From NCBI RefSeq assembly GCF_003501885.1, contig NZ_QWFA01000021.1, positions 1-43,612 on the forward strand: DNA of 43,612 nt. The letters run 5' to 3'. Below the pieces are notes generated by a model. It was not told where the DNA came from. It did not search any database and saw only the letters and a list, made by a program, of their open reading frames with translations. The stretch comes from Streptomyces globisporus. Lineage in GTDB: Bacteria > Actinomycetota > Actinomycetes > Streptomycetales > Streptomycetaceae. Both the position numbers and the translations under genes were made by a program. Positions 8,567-17,215 of this stretch are shown in pieces; the first letter of the stretch is position 1; each line of letters opens with the position of its first letter.

Positions 8567-8592
8567 AATCATGGGATGATTGATTGTCCAAT
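8567..8592. promoter_or_regulatory. Candidate GntR operator in the MFS/GntR divergent gap
   Basis: Two adjacent perfect palindromes occur in the 127-bp gap: aatcat-ggg-atgatt (8567-8581) and attg-tc-caat (8583-8592). They are AT-rich against a GC-rich background and sit just upstream of the MFS start. Binding by the divergent FCD-type regulator is inferred. Confidence 0.55.
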
Positions 8593-8680
8593 CCGGCCAT
8601 AGCCCGGCATCCCCCGCACGCGTTGAGAGAATGCGGGAGAGAATCCGGCCCGGACCTCAAGCTCACGAGCAAGGAGCACC

Positions 8681-9355
8681 ATGGCGCTGACGTCTCCTCG
8701 GCGTTCGGCACTCTCCGACCAGGTGATCGCCCAGTTGCGGAACCAGATCACCTCGGGCGAGTGGCCGGTCGGCTCGCGGATTCCGACCGAGCCCGAGCTG
8801 GTCGAGCAGCTGGGCGTGGCCCGTAACACCGTCCGCGAGGCCGTGCGGGCGCTGGCGCACAACGGGCTGCTGGACATCCGGCAGGGCTCCGGCACGTATG
8901 TGATCGCCACGAGCGAGCTGGCCGGGGTGATGCACCGCAGGTTCGCGGCGGCGGACCCCCGGCATGTCGCGGAGCTGCGCTCGACACTGGAGTCGTCGGC
9001 GGCCCGGCTGGCGGCGACCCGGCGCACCGAGCGGGATCTGCGACAGCTGGACGCGTTGATGGCGCGCCGGGAGGAGGCCTGGGCATCGGGCGACGCGGAG
9101 GCGTTCGTGGCGGCGGACGCGACGCTGCACCTGGCGGTGGTGGCCGCCTCGCACAACGACGTCCTGACCGGGCTCTACGCCGACCTCGGGGATCTGCTGC
9201 GCGACTATCTGCGCGGTGACGTGGGTCCCGAGCTGCGGCCGGAGAACCACATGGACCACGGCCGGCTGGTCGAGGCGATCCGGGCCGGGGACGCGGAGAC
9301 GGCGGCGGCCGAGGCAGCGAGCCACGCGCTGAACTGTCTGACGGACCGGGTGTAG
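8681..9355 (+). CDS. GntR-family transcription regulator, FCD subfamily
   Basis: A 224-residue DNA-binding protein. Residues about 8-75 form the winged-helix GntR domain (LSDQVIAQLRNQITSGEWPVGSRIPTE, VARNTVREAVRALAHNGLLDIRQGSGTYV). Residues about 90-220 form an all-helical FCD ligand domain with the Asp/His residues that usually bind a metal (DATLHLAVV, HMDHGRLVEAI). The ATG has aaggagc 8 bp upstream. The gene is divergent from the CynX-type carrier and very likely represses it, relieving repression when a small acid or related ligand binds. The ligand cannot be read from the sequence. Confidence 0.92.
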   Translation: MALTSPRRSALSDQVIAQLRNQITSGEWPVGSRIPTEPELVEQLGVARNTVREAVRALAHNGLLDIRQGSGTYVIATSELAGVMHRRFAAADPRHVAELRSTLESSAARLAATRRTERDLRQLDALMARREEAWASGDAEAFVAADATLHLAVVAASHNDVLTGLYADLGDLLRDYLRGDVGPELRPENHMDHGRLVEAIRAGDAETAAAEAASHALNCLTDRV

Positions 9356-9366
9356 CCCTCGGGCCT

Positions 9367-9415
9367 GCTCACAGTGGGGCGGGGGTCGCCTTCGGGAGGC
9401 TCACAGCGGGGCGGG
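9367..9415. repeat. Direct duplication at the 3' end of the 9401-9772 gene
   Basis: A 17-bp unit occurs at 9367-9383 and 9399-9415 with one mismatch. The right copy contains the stop codon (9401-9403) and last codons of the minus-strand gene. The left copy is a second, non-coding version just past the stop. Confidence 0.55.
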
Positions 9416-9772
9416 GCGGTGGCTGACCCAGGCGGTGGCGACCTCTTTCCAGCAGCGGTCCTCCAGCCGTACGGTCCGGCCGGGCTCCACCGCGACCACC
9501 TCGCCGTCCGCGTCGACGTCCCACCATCGGTCGCACTCGGTGTGCAGCCGGACCAGGTCGACGGAGGGGTAGGGGTTGTGGCAGTACGCGACGACCCGGG
9601 AGCCCTCGACGGTCGTACGGCACTCCGAGCCGGCCGGTTCGGGCTCCGGCGGCGCCATTTCCGTACCGGAGTCGGCTCCCCTGGCGGCGTGCACCCCCAG
9701 AGGTACGGCGAGGGCCGCGGCGGCCACCGAGGCGGCCAGGAGGAGACGGGTTCGTCGGCGCGTGGGGCGCAC
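9401..9772 (-). CDS. Exported or membrane-anchored small protein, function unknown
   Basis: A 123-residue protein with a twin-arginine-like basic start (RPTRRRTR), a hydrophobic segment (LLLAASVAAAALAVPLGVHA) and then an extracytoplasmic domain of about 90 residues. That domain has four cysteines (ECRTTV, AYCHN, TECDRWW, EDRCWKE), enough for two disulfides, and a DVDADGEVVAVEPG turn. The GTG at 9772 is preferred because ggagggag lies upstream; a longer frame from 9859 would put 29 polar residues before the signal. No family is recognised. Convergent with the GntR gene. Confidence 0.7.
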   Translation of the reverse strand: MRPTRRRTRLLLAASVAAAALAVPLGVHAARGADSGTEMAPPEPEPAGSECRTTVEGSRVVAYCHNPYPSVDLVRLHTECDRWWDVDADGEVVAVEPGRTVRLEDRCWKEVATAWVSHRPAPL

Positions 9773-9870
9773 AGCGATCTCCCTCCCGCAGCCTGACCAG
9801 AAGTCCGGTTCCTCCACATTCTGCGGTGGATCGGCCGACTTTTCGACCGGAGCGACCACGCACGGCGACG

Positions 9871-9916
9871 GCCCCCGGTCGCGCCACCTCCAAAACGGGG
9901 TGACGCGGCCGGGGGC
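9871..9916. terminator. Terminator after fabI
   Basis: A 20-bp stem with one mismatch and two G-T pairs (9871-9890 with 9897-9916) closes on the loop caaaac. It lies 23 bp beyond the fabI stop on the minus strand. Confidence 0.75.
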
Positions 9917-9939
9917 CGTTCAGCTGTGGCGGTGCGCGG

Positions 9940-10707
9940 TCAGGCGCCCATCATGTGCACGCCGCTGTCGACGTGGATGATCTCGCCCGTGGTGCGCGGG
10001 AAGAAGTCGGAGAGCAGGGCGACGATGCTGCGGCCGGCCGGCTCCGGGTCGTTCATGTCCCAGGCCAGCGGGGCGCGGGTGTTCCAGACGTCGGCCAGCT
10101 CCTCGAAGCCCGGGATGGACTTGGCGGCCATGGAACGCAGCGGTCCGGCTGAGATCAGGTTGCAGCGCAGCCCGTCCTTGCCCAGGTCACGGGCGAGGTA
10201 GCGGGAGGTGGCCTCCAGCGCGGCCTTGGCCGGGCCCATCCAGTCGTACTGCGGCCAGGCGTACTGGGCGTCGAAGGTGAGGCCGACGATCGAGCCGCCC
10301 TCGCTCATCAGCGGCTTGCAGGCCATGGCCAGCGACTTCAGCGAGAACGCCGAGACGTGCATCGCGGTGGCGACGGACTCGAACGGGGTGTTGAGGAAGT
10401 TGCCGCCGAGCGCGTCCTGCGGCGCGAAGCCGATGGAGTGGACGACACCGTCGAGCGAGCCGAGCTCCTCGCGGACCAGGCCCGCCAGCCGGTCCAGGTG
10501 CTCCTGGTTGGTCACGTCCAGCTCGATGACCTTGGCCGGCTTCGGCAGCTTCCTGGCGATGCGCTCGGTCAGGGTGGGACGCGGGAAGGCCGTCAGGATG
10601 ACCTCGGCACCCTGCTCCTGGGCCACCTTCGCGGCGTGGAACGCGATGGACGACTCCATCAGCACCCCGGTGATGAGGATGCGCTTGCCGTCGAGAATTC
10701 CGCTCAT
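9940..10707 (-). CDS. fabI: Enoyl-ACP reductase FabI/InhA type
   Basis: A 255-residue NADH-dependent reductase for the last step of each fatty-acid elongation cycle. It has the FabI-type nucleotide fold (GKRILITGVLMESSIAFHAA), the segment HSIGFAPQDALGG, and the catalytic Tyr154-x6-Lys161 pair (YDWMGPAK) that separates FabI from classical SDRs. Ser-type substrate loop and the C-terminal TTGEIIHVDSGVHMMGA are present. The FDAQYAWP..YDWM pattern resembles mycobacterial InhA. It lies 5 bp after fabG, so both are translated from one message. This is the family targeted by isoniazid and triclosan. Confidence 0.95.
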   Translation of the reverse strand: MSGILDGKRILITGVLMESSIAFHAAKVAQEQGAEVILTAFPRPTLTERIARKLPKPAKVIELDVTNQEHLDRLAGLVREELGSLDGVVHSIGFAPQDALGGNFLNTPFESVATAMHVSAFSLKSLAMACKPLMSEGGSIVGLTFDAQYAWPQYDWMGPAKAALEATSRYLARDLGKDGLRCNLISAGPLRSMAAKSIPGFEELADVWNTRAPLAWDMNDPEPAGRSIVALLSDFFPRTTGEIIHVDSGVHMMGA

Positions 10708-10712
10708 GGTGA

Positions 10713-11432
10713 TCAGTGACCCATGCCCAATCCGCCGTCAACGGGAATGACGGCTCCAGTGATGTACGACGCGTCGTCGGAGGCGAGGAAGCGCACGGCG
10801 GCGGCGATCTCCTCGGGCCGCGCGTAGCGGCCGAGCGGCACCTGGGCGACGATGCCCTTGCGCTGCTCCTCGGTGAGCGCCTGGGTCATGTCGGTGTCGA
10901 CAAAACCGGGGGCGACGACGTTGAAGGTGATGTTCCGCGAACCGAGTTCACGGGCCAGCGACCGGGCGAAGCCGACCAGCCCGGCCTTGGAGGCGGCGTA
11001 GTTGGCCTGACCGGCCGAGCCGAGGAGGCCGACGACGGAGGAGATCAGGACGACCCGGCCCTTCTTGGCGCGCAGCATGCCGCGGTTGGCACGCTTGACG
11101 ACCCGGAAGGTGCCGGTGAGGTTGGTGTCGAGGACGGAGGTGAAGTCCTCCTCCGACATCCGCATCAGCAACTGGTCCTTGGTGATCCCCGCGTTGGCGA
11201 CGAGCACCTCCACGGGACCGTGCTTCTCCTCGATCTCCTTGTAGGCCTGCTCCACCTGTTCGGCGTCGGTGATGTCGCAGCGGACCGCGAGGACACCGGC
11301 TTCGGTAAGGGCCTGAGGGGGCTCGCCGGAGCGGTAGGTGATCGCGACCTGGTCGCCGTTGTCGGCGAAGGCGCGGGCGATGGCGAGGCCGATGCCCCGG
11401 TTTCCTCCGGTGACGAGAACCGAGCGGCTCAA
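10713..11432 (-). CDS. fabG: 3-oxoacyl-ACP reductase FabG
   Basis: A 239-residue classical SDR that reduces 3-oxoacyl-ACP with NADPH. It shows TGGNRGIG (cofactor site), NAG (80-82), catalytic Ser131, Tyr145 and Lys149 (YAASK), and PVDGGLGMGH at the end. The start is a TTG at 11432, chosen because the family begins (M)SRSVLVTGGNRGIG and because ggaaaggg lies upstream; frames extending to 11594 add 54 residues unlike any FabG. It is the first gene of the fabG-fabI pair; the remaining fab genes are elsewhere. Confidence 0.95.
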   Translation of the reverse strand: MSRSVLVTGGNRGIGLAIARAFADNGDQVAITYRSGEPPQALTEAGVLAVRCDITDAEQVEQAYKEIEEKHGPVEVLVANAGITKDQLLMRMSEEDFTSVLDTNLTGTFRVVKRANRGMLRAKKGRVVLISSVVGLLGSAGQANYAASKAGLVGFARSLARELGSRNITFNVVAPGFVDTDMTQALTEEQRKGIVAQVPLGRYARPEEIAAAVRFLASDDASYITGAVIPVDGGLGMGH

Positions 11433-11539
11433 CGGATCACCCTTTCCTTGGCGGTCTGGTGCGTGGTCCCGGGCGGTCGGGTACGTCGAAAACCTATCGG
11501 TACCGTGCGCCGATCGGGGAATCGGGCCCTGACAGTGGC

Positions 11540-11569
11540 TTGTCCGGGGTGCTGTGGGGTTCCTACAGT
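11540..11569 (+). promoter_or_regulatory. Candidate housekeeping promoter for tldD
   Basis: ttgtcc (11540-11545) and tacagt (11564-11569) are separated by 18 bp, a good match to the HrdB-type consensus. This predicts a leader of about 95 bases before the tldD start. Confidence 0.45.
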
Positions 11570-11670
11570 CCGCGCCGATGCGTGGTCCGCCCACACGTCT
11601 GCGATATCCCCCGGTGCGGTCACCCTCCGGCGTGGTTCACTGCCGTGGTGTATCGAGAAGGGAACTCCCT

Positions 11671-13194
11671 GTGCCCCACGAGGTAGATCAGTCATTCCTG
11701 GCACTGCCGTCGCGCGCGCTGGCCGACGCGGCGCTCGCCCGAGCGCGGGCGCTGGGCGCGACGCACGCCGACTTCCGGCTGGAGCGGGTGCGCAGCGCCA
11801 CCTGGCGGCTGCGGGACGCGCGGCCCGCCGGGGCGTCGGACGGCACGGACCTCGGCTACGCGGTGCGCGTGGTGCACGGCGGGGCCTGGGGGTTCGCATC
11901 CGGGGTCGACCTGACGATGGACGCTGCCGCGAAGGTGGCCTCGCAGGCGGTGGCGATGGCCAAGCTGTCGGCGAAGGTGATCGCGGCGGCCGGCTCGGAC
12001 GAGCTGGTGGAGCTGGCGGACGAGCCGTCGCACGGTGAGCGGACCTGGGTCTCGGCGTACGACGTCGACCCCTTCTCCGTACCGGACGAGGAGAAGGCTG
12101 CGCTGCTCGCCGAGTGGAGCGGGCGGCTGCTGGGCGCGGAGGGTGTCGCGCATGTGGACGCGTCCCTGATGACCGTGCACGAGAACAAGTTCTACGCGGA
12201 CACGGCGGGCACCGTGACCACGCAGCAGCGGGTGCGGATCCACCCGCAGTTCACCGCCGTCGCGGTGGACGGCACGACCGGCGAGTTCGACTCGATGCGC
12301 ACGATCGCGCCGCCGGTGGGCCGGGGCTGGGAGTATCTGACCGGCACCGGCTGGGACTGGAACGCCGAGCTGGAGCGGATCCCGGGGCTGCTGGCGGAGA
12401 AGATGCGGGCCCCGAGCGTCGAGGCGGGGGCGTACGACCTGGTCGTCGATCCGTCGAACCTGTGGCTGACGATCCACGAGTCGATCGGCCACGCCACCGA
12501 GCTGGACCGGGCGCTGGGGTACGAGGCGGCGTACGCCGGGACCTCGTTCGCCACCTTCGACCAGCTCGGCAAGCTGGCGTACGGCTCCCCCGTGATGAAC
12601 GTGACCGGCGACCGCACGGCCGAGCACGGGCTCGCGACGATCGGGTACGACGACGAGGGCGTCGAGGCGCAGTCGTGGGACCTGGTGAAGGACGGCACGC
12701 TCGTCGGCTACCAACTGGACCGCCGGATCGCGAAGCTCACCGGCCTCGGCCGCTCCAACGGCTGCGCGTTCGCGGACTCTCCGGGCCATGTCCCCGTCCA
12801 GCGCATGGCGAACGTGTCGTTGCAGCCGGATCCGGGCGGGCTCTCGACGGAGGACCTGATCGGCGGGGTCGAGCGCGGGATCTACGTGGTCGGCGACCGG
12901 TCGTGGTCCATCGACATGCAGCGGTACAACTTCCAGTTCACCGGTCAGCGGTTCTTCCGCATCGAGAACGGCAGGCTCGCCGGGCAGCTGCGCGATGTGG
13001 CGTACCAGGCGACGACCACGGACTTCTGGGGCTCGATGGAGAAGGTCGGCGGCCCCCAGACGTATGTGCTCGGCGGCGCGTTCAACTGCGGCAAGGCCCA
13101 GCCGGGCCAGGTGGCTGCCGTCTCGCACGGCTGCCCCTCCGCCCTCTTCCGGGGCGTCAACATCCTCAACACGACGCAGGAGGCCGGGCGATGA
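11671..13194 (+). CDS. tldD: TldD metallopeptidase subunit
   Basis: A 507-residue zinc peptidase subunit. The catalytic motif HESIGH (residues 269-274) provides the zinc-binding histidines, and GCAFADSPGHVPVQRM and the C-terminal FNCGKAQPGQVAAVSHGCPSALFRGVNILN are typical of TldD. TldD pairs with TldE to form a protease that opens unfolded peptides, matures microcin B17 and degrades CcdA in E. coli. The GTG at 11671 has agaaggga upstream; an earlier in-frame ATG at 11554 lacks family support. tldE follows across an unusual duplicated junction. Confidence 0.93.
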   Translation: MPHEVDQSFLALPSRALADAALARARALGATHADFRLERVRSATWRLRDARPAGASDGTDLGYAVRVVHGGAWGFASGVDLTMDAAAKVASQAVAMAKLSAKVIAAAGSDELVELADEPSHGERTWVSAYDVDPFSVPDEEKAALLAEWSGRLLGAEGVAHVDASLMTVHENKFYADTAGTVTTQQRVRIHPQFTAVAVDGTTGEFDSMRTIAPPVGRGWEYLTGTGWDWNAELERIPGLLAEKMRAPSVEAGAYDLVVDPSNLWLTIHESIGHATELDRALGYEAAYAGTSFATFDQLGKLAYGSPVMNVTGDRTAEHGLATIGYDDEGVEAQSWDLVKDGTLVGYQLDRRIAKLTGLGRSNGCAFADSPGHVPVQRMANVSLQPDPGGLSTEDLIGGVERGIYVVGDRSWSIDMQRYNFQFTGQRFFRIENGRLAGQLRDVAYQATTTDFWGSMEKVGGPQTYVLGGAFNCGKAQPGQVAAVSHGCPSALFRGVNILNTTQEAGR

Positions 13195-13280
13195 ACGGCG
13201 ACCACGGAACCGGCTGGGGGCCCGGGGGTCGTCCCCCGGGTAGGCACAGTCTCAACACGACGCAGGAGGCCGGGCGATGA
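13165..13280. repeat. Direct duplication at the tldD-tldE junction with internal hairpin
   Basis: An exact 30-bp sequence occurs at 13165-13194 and 13251-13280, giving an 86-bp tandem unit. Copy 1 encodes the last nine residues of TldD (LNTTQEAGR) plus its stop. Copy 2 lies directly before tldE and supplies its ribosome-binding site (aggagg) and the ATGA start. The 56-bp spacer contains an 8-bp perfect stem, cccggggg/cccccggg (13221-13228/13233-13240), with loop tcgt. Confidence 0.9.
13191..13280 (+). CDS. Possible 29-codon mini-ORF coupling tldD to tldE
   Basis: ATG at 13191 overlaps the tldD stop (ATGA) and follows aggagg. It reads 29 codons in frame and stops in the ATGA that starts tldE. 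It is Gly/Pro-rich and ends in the same LNTTQEAGR as TldD because of the duplication. It probably has no product of value but would keep ribosomes moving from tldD to tldE. Confidence 0.3.
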   Translation: MNGDHGTGWGPGGRPPGRHSLNTTQEAGR

Positions 13281-14671
13281 GCCGCGTCAGCAAGCCGTAC
13301 GAGATCGTCGAGCGGGCTCTGGAGCTGTCCACCACGGACGGTCTGGTGGTCATCGCCGACGAGCAGTCCTCCGCCAATCTGCGCTGGGCGGGCAACGCGC
13401 TCACCACGAACGGGGTGACCCGGGGCCGGACCCTGACCGTCGTCGCGACCGTGGACGGGGCCGAGGGAACCGCCTCCGGTGTGGTCTCCCGGTCCGCCGT
13501 GACCACGGACGACCTGGAGCCGCTGGTCCGCGCCGCCGAGGCCGCCGCCCGGGGCGCGGGTCCGGCGGAGGACGCGCAGCCGCTGGTGAGCGGGGTGCCC
13601 GCATCGCCCGACTTCACGGACGCGCCCGCCGAGACCGGCTCGGAGGTCTTCGCGGACTTCGCCCCGGCGCTCGGCGACGCCTTCGCGCGCGCCCGTGCCG
13701 GGGGCCGTGAGCTGTACGGCTTCGCCAACCACGAGCTGACCTCCACCTACGTGGGCACGTCGACGGGGCTGCGGCTGCGCCACGACCAGCCGAACGGAAC
13801 GCTGGAGCTGAACGCGAAGTCTCCGGACCGGACGCGTTCGGCGTGGGCGGGCCGGGCGACCCGGGACTTCAAGGACGTCGACCCGGCGGCGATGGACGCC
13901 GAGCTGGCACAACGGCTGCGCTGGGCGGAGCGGCGCATCGAGCTGCCCGCCGGCCGGTACGAGACGCTGCTGCCGCCGACCGCGGTGGCGGACCTGCTGA
14001 TCTACCAGCTCTGGTCGTCGACCGCGCGGGACGCGGTGGAGGGCCGGACGGTGTTCTCGACGCCGGGCGGCGGGACCCGGCTGGGCGAGCAGCTCGCTCC
14101 GCTCCCCCTCACGCTGCGCAGCGACCCGCACGCCCCGGGTCTGGAGTCGGCGCCGTTCGTGATCGCCCACTCCTCCGGCGACAGCGGTTCCGTCTTCGAC
14201 AACGGGCTGCCGCTGGCCCCGACGGACTGGGTCCGGAACGGGAAGCTGGAGCGGCTGACGACGACCCGGCACTCGGCGGGCCTGACCGGCCTCCCGGTCG
14301 CCCCGGGCATCGACAACCTGCTCCTGGAGGGCGGCGGCGAGAAGTCGCTGGAGGAGATGGTCGCCGCGACGACCGGACGGGCGCTGCTGCTGACCTGCCT
14401 CTGGTACATCCGCGAGGTGGACCCGGCGACGCTGCTGCTGACCGGGCTGACCCGGGACGGCGTCTATCTGGTCGAGGACGGCGAGGTGGTCGGCGAGGTG
14501 AACAACTTCCGGTTCAACGAGTCGCCGGTGGACCTGCTGTCGCGGGCCTCGGAGGCCGGGCGTACGGAGAAGACCCTGCCGCGCGAGTGGGGCGACTGGT
14601 TCACCCGGGCGGCGATGCCCGCGCTGCGCATCCCGGACTTCAACATGAGCTCGGTCAGCCCGGGCGTATGA
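13277..14671 (+). CDS. tldE: TldE/PmbA metallopeptidase subunit
   Basis: A 464-residue protein of the same superfamily as TldD but without the HExxxH zinc motif, as expected for the TldE/PmbA partner. Recognisable parts are [22 protein letters not shown] near the start, VVDLL-type core [28 protein letters not shown], and the C-terminal [33 protein letters not shown]. It should form a heterodimer with TldD that carries out the proteolysis. Its start codon lies in the second copy of the junction repeat. Confidence 0.92.
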   Translation: MSRVSKPYEIVERALELSTTDGLVVIADEQSSANLRWAGNALTTNGVTRGRTLTVVATVDGAEGTASGVVSRSAVTTDDLEPLVRAAEAAARGAGPAEDAQPLVSGVPASPDFTDAPAETGSEVFADFAPALGDAFARARAGGRELYGFANHELTSTYVGTSTGLRLRHDQPNGTLELNAKSPDRTRSAWAGRATRDFKDVDPAAMDAELAQRLRWAERRIELPAGRYETLLPPTAVADLLIYQLWSSTARDAVEGRTVFSTPGGGTRLGEQLAPLPLTLRSDPHAPGLESAPFVIAHSSGDSGSVFDNGLPLAPTDWVRNGKLERLTTTRHSAGLTGLPVAPGIDNLLLEGGGEKSLEEMVAATTGRALLLTCLWYIREVDPATLLLTGLTRDGVYLVEDGEVVGEVNNFRFNESPVDLLSRASEAGRTEKTLPREWGDWFTRAAMPALRIPDFNMSSVSPGV

Positions 14672-14677
14672 CCCGCC

Positions 14678-14683
14678 TAGACT
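14678..14683 (+). promoter_or_regulatory. Possible -10 element for tyrS
   Basis: tagact fits the Streptomyces -10 consensus and would place the transcript start about 34 bp before the tyrS GTG. It sits immediately after the tldE stop. No good -35 is visible, and no T-box structure fits in the remaining space. Confidence 0.35.
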
Positions 14684-14723
14684 GACACGTACATCTCTAC
14701 CAGGCATAAGGAGCACCGGAACC

Positions 14724-15995
14724 GTGACGGACATCGTCGACGAGCTGAAGTGGCGCGGGCTGTTCGCCCAGTCCACTGACGAGGACGCATTGCGCAAGGC
14801 TCTCGCGGACGGTCCCGTCACCTTCTATTGCGGCTTCGACCCGACCGCGGCCAGCCTGCACGTGGGGCACCTGGTGCAGGTGCTCACCATGCGGCGGCTC
14901 CAGCAGGCCGGGCTGAAGCCGCTGGCGCTGGTCGGCGGGGCCACGGGGCAGATCGGTGACCCGCGGCCCACCGCCGAGCGCACGCTGAACGACCCGGAGA
15001 CCATCGCCGCCTGGGTGCAGCGGCTGCGGGGGCAGATCGAGCCCTTCCTCACCTTCGAGGGCCCGAACGCGGCGACGATGGTCAACAACCTGGACTGGAC
15101 CGCGGGCATGTCCGCGATCGAGTTCCTGCGGGACATCGGCAAGCACTTCCGGGTCAACAAGATGCTCACCAAGGACTCCGTCGCCCGCCGGCTGGAGTCG
15201 CAGGAGGGCATCAGCTACACCGAGTTCAGCTACCAGCTGCTCCAGGGGATGGACTTCCTGGAGCTGTACCGCCGGCACGGCTGCACCCTTCAGCAGGGCG
15301 GCAGCGACCAGTGGGGCAACCTCACCGCGGGCATCGACCTGATCCACCGGCTGGAGCCGGGGGCGGTCGTGCACGCGCTGGCGACGCCGCTGATGACGAA
15401 GGCGGACGGGACGAAGTTCGGCAAGTCCGAGAGCGGCGCCGTCTGGCTCGACCCGGAGATGACGACGCCGTACGCGTTCTACCAGTTCTGGCTGAACGTG
15501 GACGACCGGGACGTCTCGCGCTACCTGCGCATCCTCAGCTTCAGGAGCCGTGAGGAGCTGGAGGAGCTGGAGAAGCTGACCGAGGAGCGGCCGCAGGCGC
15601 GCAACGCGCAGCGGGCGCTGGCCGAGGAGCTGACGACGCTGGTGCACGGCGGTGCGCAGTGCGCGGCCGTGATCGCGGCGTCGAAGGCGCTGTTCGGCCA
15701 GGGCGACCTGGCCGAGCTGGACGAGGCGACGCTGAGCGCCGCCCTGTCCGAGGTGCCGCACGCCACCGTCGCCGAGCTGGGTCCGCTGGTGGACCTGCTG
15801 GTGGAGGTCGGTCTCGCGCCGAGCAAGTCGGGGGCCCGCCGTACGGTCAAGGAGGGCGGCGCCTACGTGAACAACGTGAAGGTCCTCGACGGCGAGGTCG
15901 CGCCGGACGCCGGGGAGCTGCTGCACGGGCGGTGGCTGGTGCTGCGCCGCGGCAAGAAGAACCTGGCGGCCGTGGAGGTCAGCCCGGCGGGCTGA
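14724..15995 (+). CDS. tyrS: Tyrosyl-tRNA synthetase
   Basis: A 423-residue class I synthetase that charges tRNA-Tyr. The HIGH-type signature is HVGH (residues 46-49) after [11 protein letters not shown], and the KMSKS loop is KFGKS (231-235). The tyrosine site [19 protein letters not shown] is intact. An S4 RNA-binding domain covers about residues 355-415 ([22 protein letters not shown]). Start GTG follows aaggagc. The length and S4 domain mark the TyrRS-1 (TyrS) form. Confidence 0.96.
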   Translation: MTDIVDELKWRGLFAQSTDEDALRKALADGPVTFYCGFDPTAASLHVGHLVQVLTMRRLQQAGLKPLALVGGATGQIGDPRPTAERTLNDPETIAAWVQRLRGQIEPFLTFEGPNAATMVNNLDWTAGMSAIEFLRDIGKHFRVNKMLTKDSVARRLESQEGISYTEFSYQLLQGMDFLELYRRHGCTLQQGGSDQWGNLTAGIDLIHRLEPGAVVHALATPLMTKADGTKFGKSESGAVWLDPEMTTPYAFYQFWLNVDDRDVSRYLRILSFRSREELEELEKLTEERPQARNAQRALAEELTTLVHGGAQCAAVIAASKALFGQGDLAELDEATLSAALSEVPHATVAELGPLVDLLVEVGLAPSKSGARRTVKEGGAYVNNVKVLDGEVAPDAGELLHGRWLVLRRGKKNLAAVEVSPAG

Positions 15996-16019
15996 TCCCG
16001 GCCGCTCGGCACAGCGTCG

Positions 16020-16052
16020 CGGCCGGACACGCGAGGAAGGCGTGTCCGGCCG
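16020..16052. terminator. Terminator after tyrS, copy A of a dispersed hairpin
   Basis: A 13-bp perfect stem (cggccggacacgc, 16020-16032, with 16040-16052) has loop gaggaag and lies 25 bp after tyrS. It also faces the end of the convergent cupin gene. An almost identical element in reverse orientation lies at 16672-16714. Confidence 0.75.
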
Positions 16053-16145
16053 TGGTGCTGCGGGGCGTCAGGGCCCGGCTCGGGGGTAGCGCTGGGCGGG
16101 CCTCCGGCACATGGGTCGTCCCGACCGGTCCTCAGGGGACGTCCG

Positions 16146-16511
16146 TCATCCTCCCTGCGCCTTGATGTGCTCGATGACCTTGTTGAAGTCCTTGGTGGGC
16201 GAGAAGTCGATGTACTCGCAGTCCTCGAGCGCCACCGGAGCGTGTCCGGGCGGCCAGTAGAACGCCTCACCCGCTTCGTAGAGATCGTCGCCGTGGGGCG
16301 TACGCATCTTCAGACGGCCCTTGAAGAGATACCCCCAGTGCGGGCACGGGCAGAGGTCGTCGGCCAGTCCCTTGAGAGCCGGACCCATGTCGGTGCCCTC
16401 GGGAAACCGCACAAAGGCGACGGACAGTTCTCCGCCGACGTCCTGGACTCGCAACTCCACTCCGTCACCTTCGATGACGACAGGTACATCCTTTCGTGTC
16501 GTCGCTGTCAT
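16146..16511 (-). CDS. Small cupin-fold protein
   Basis: A 121-residue protein with an apparent single cupin beta-barrel: CPHWGYLFKGRLKMRT (metal-type His and turn), then GDDLYEAGEAFYWPPGHAPVALEDCEYIDFSP, where the PPGH motif is typical of the second cupin motif. It is likely cytoplasmic and may bind a metal and a small ligand; no catalytic role can be assigned. The ATG at 16511 has a near-perfect ribosome-binding site (aaggagga); longer in-frame extensions to 16862 cross a probable promoter region. Single gene flanked by two copies of the same hairpin. Confidence 0.8.
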   Translation of the reverse strand: MTATTRKDVPVVIEGDGVELRVQDVGGELSVAFVRFPEGTDMGPALKGLADDLCPCPHWGYLFKGRLKMRTPHGDDLYEAGEAFYWPPGHAPVALEDCEYIDFSPTKDFNKVIEHIKAQGG

Positions 16512-16671
16512 GGCTCCTCCTTGCTCACGTGTTGAGGAGACAGCAAGCACTTCCTCTGTCCAGTCTGGACCCGGCCACGGCACACAGCGAGCCGGTATCC
16601 GGCAGGGAGAGGGGGACGGTGGCAGAGGCCGGCACCCGCCTTCCGGCGCGCTGCTCTCCCACGCATGACGA

Positions 16672-16714
16672 CGCCGCGGCCGGACACGCTTTCCTCGCGT
16701 GTCCGGCCGCGGCG
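16672..16714. terminator. Terminator after the GlsB-type gene, copy B of a dispersed hairpin
   Basis: An 18-bp perfect stem (16672-16689 with 16697-16714), loop tttcctc, lies 20 bp beyond the GlsB-type stop codon on the minus strand. Its core and loop are the reverse complement of the hairpin at 16020-16052, with one loop base changed. Confidence 0.75.
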
Positions 16715-16734
16715 TTCGATGGAGCGGTGACCGG

Positions 16735-17013
16735 TCAGGTTCTCTGACTGCGGCCGCCCCGGATCTTCTGCCAGGCCATGTCGCCGACGGCGACGACCGC
16801 CACGGCGCCCGCCAGCTGGAGCACATGGCGGATCCAGTCGATGCCCTTGGTGTCCTCCACACCGATCCAGCCCGCCACGGCGTTGCCGAGGATGCTGCCG
16901 AGGATGCCGAACACGGCCGTCAGCCAGAGCGGGATGTCCTGCTTACCCGGCAGGATCGCTCTGGCGAGGACACCGAGCACCAATCCCACGATGATTGCCC
17001 ACAACCAGCTCAT
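16735..17013 (-). CDS. GlsB/YeaQ/YmgE-family stress-response membrane protein
   Basis: A 92-residue integral membrane protein with three predicted helices (LWAIIVGLVLGVLARAIL, PLWLTAVFGILGSILGNAVAGWI, HVLQLAGAVAVVAVGDMAW) and a basic C-terminus. The glycine-rich helices and PGKQ turn match the transglycosylase-associated/GlsB family, induced by stress in several bacteria, molecular role unknown. Start ATG follows gaggaggcgaa. Monocistronic. Confidence 0.88.
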   Translation of the reverse strand: MSWLWAIIVGLVLGVLARAILPGKQDIPLWLTAVFGILGSILGNAVAGWIGVEDTKGIDWIRHVLQLAGAVAVVAVGDMAWQKIRGGRSQRT

Positions 17014-17215
17014 TTCGCCTCCTCGTACGGCGCGGAGTGCGCGTCCGCCCAGTCTCGGCCCGCCGTCCGGGGGTCCGCATGCCCGGTTGGGCCGTCCGGG
17101 GGACCCCGGGTCTCACCCGTGGGGCGGGCCCCGGGCGCCTGCGCGGCGGATGCCGGGCGTACCGTGGATGCGGCCCGGTCCGTGAGCGTCCGGCGACGAC
17201 ATCTGGTGGTGGAGC

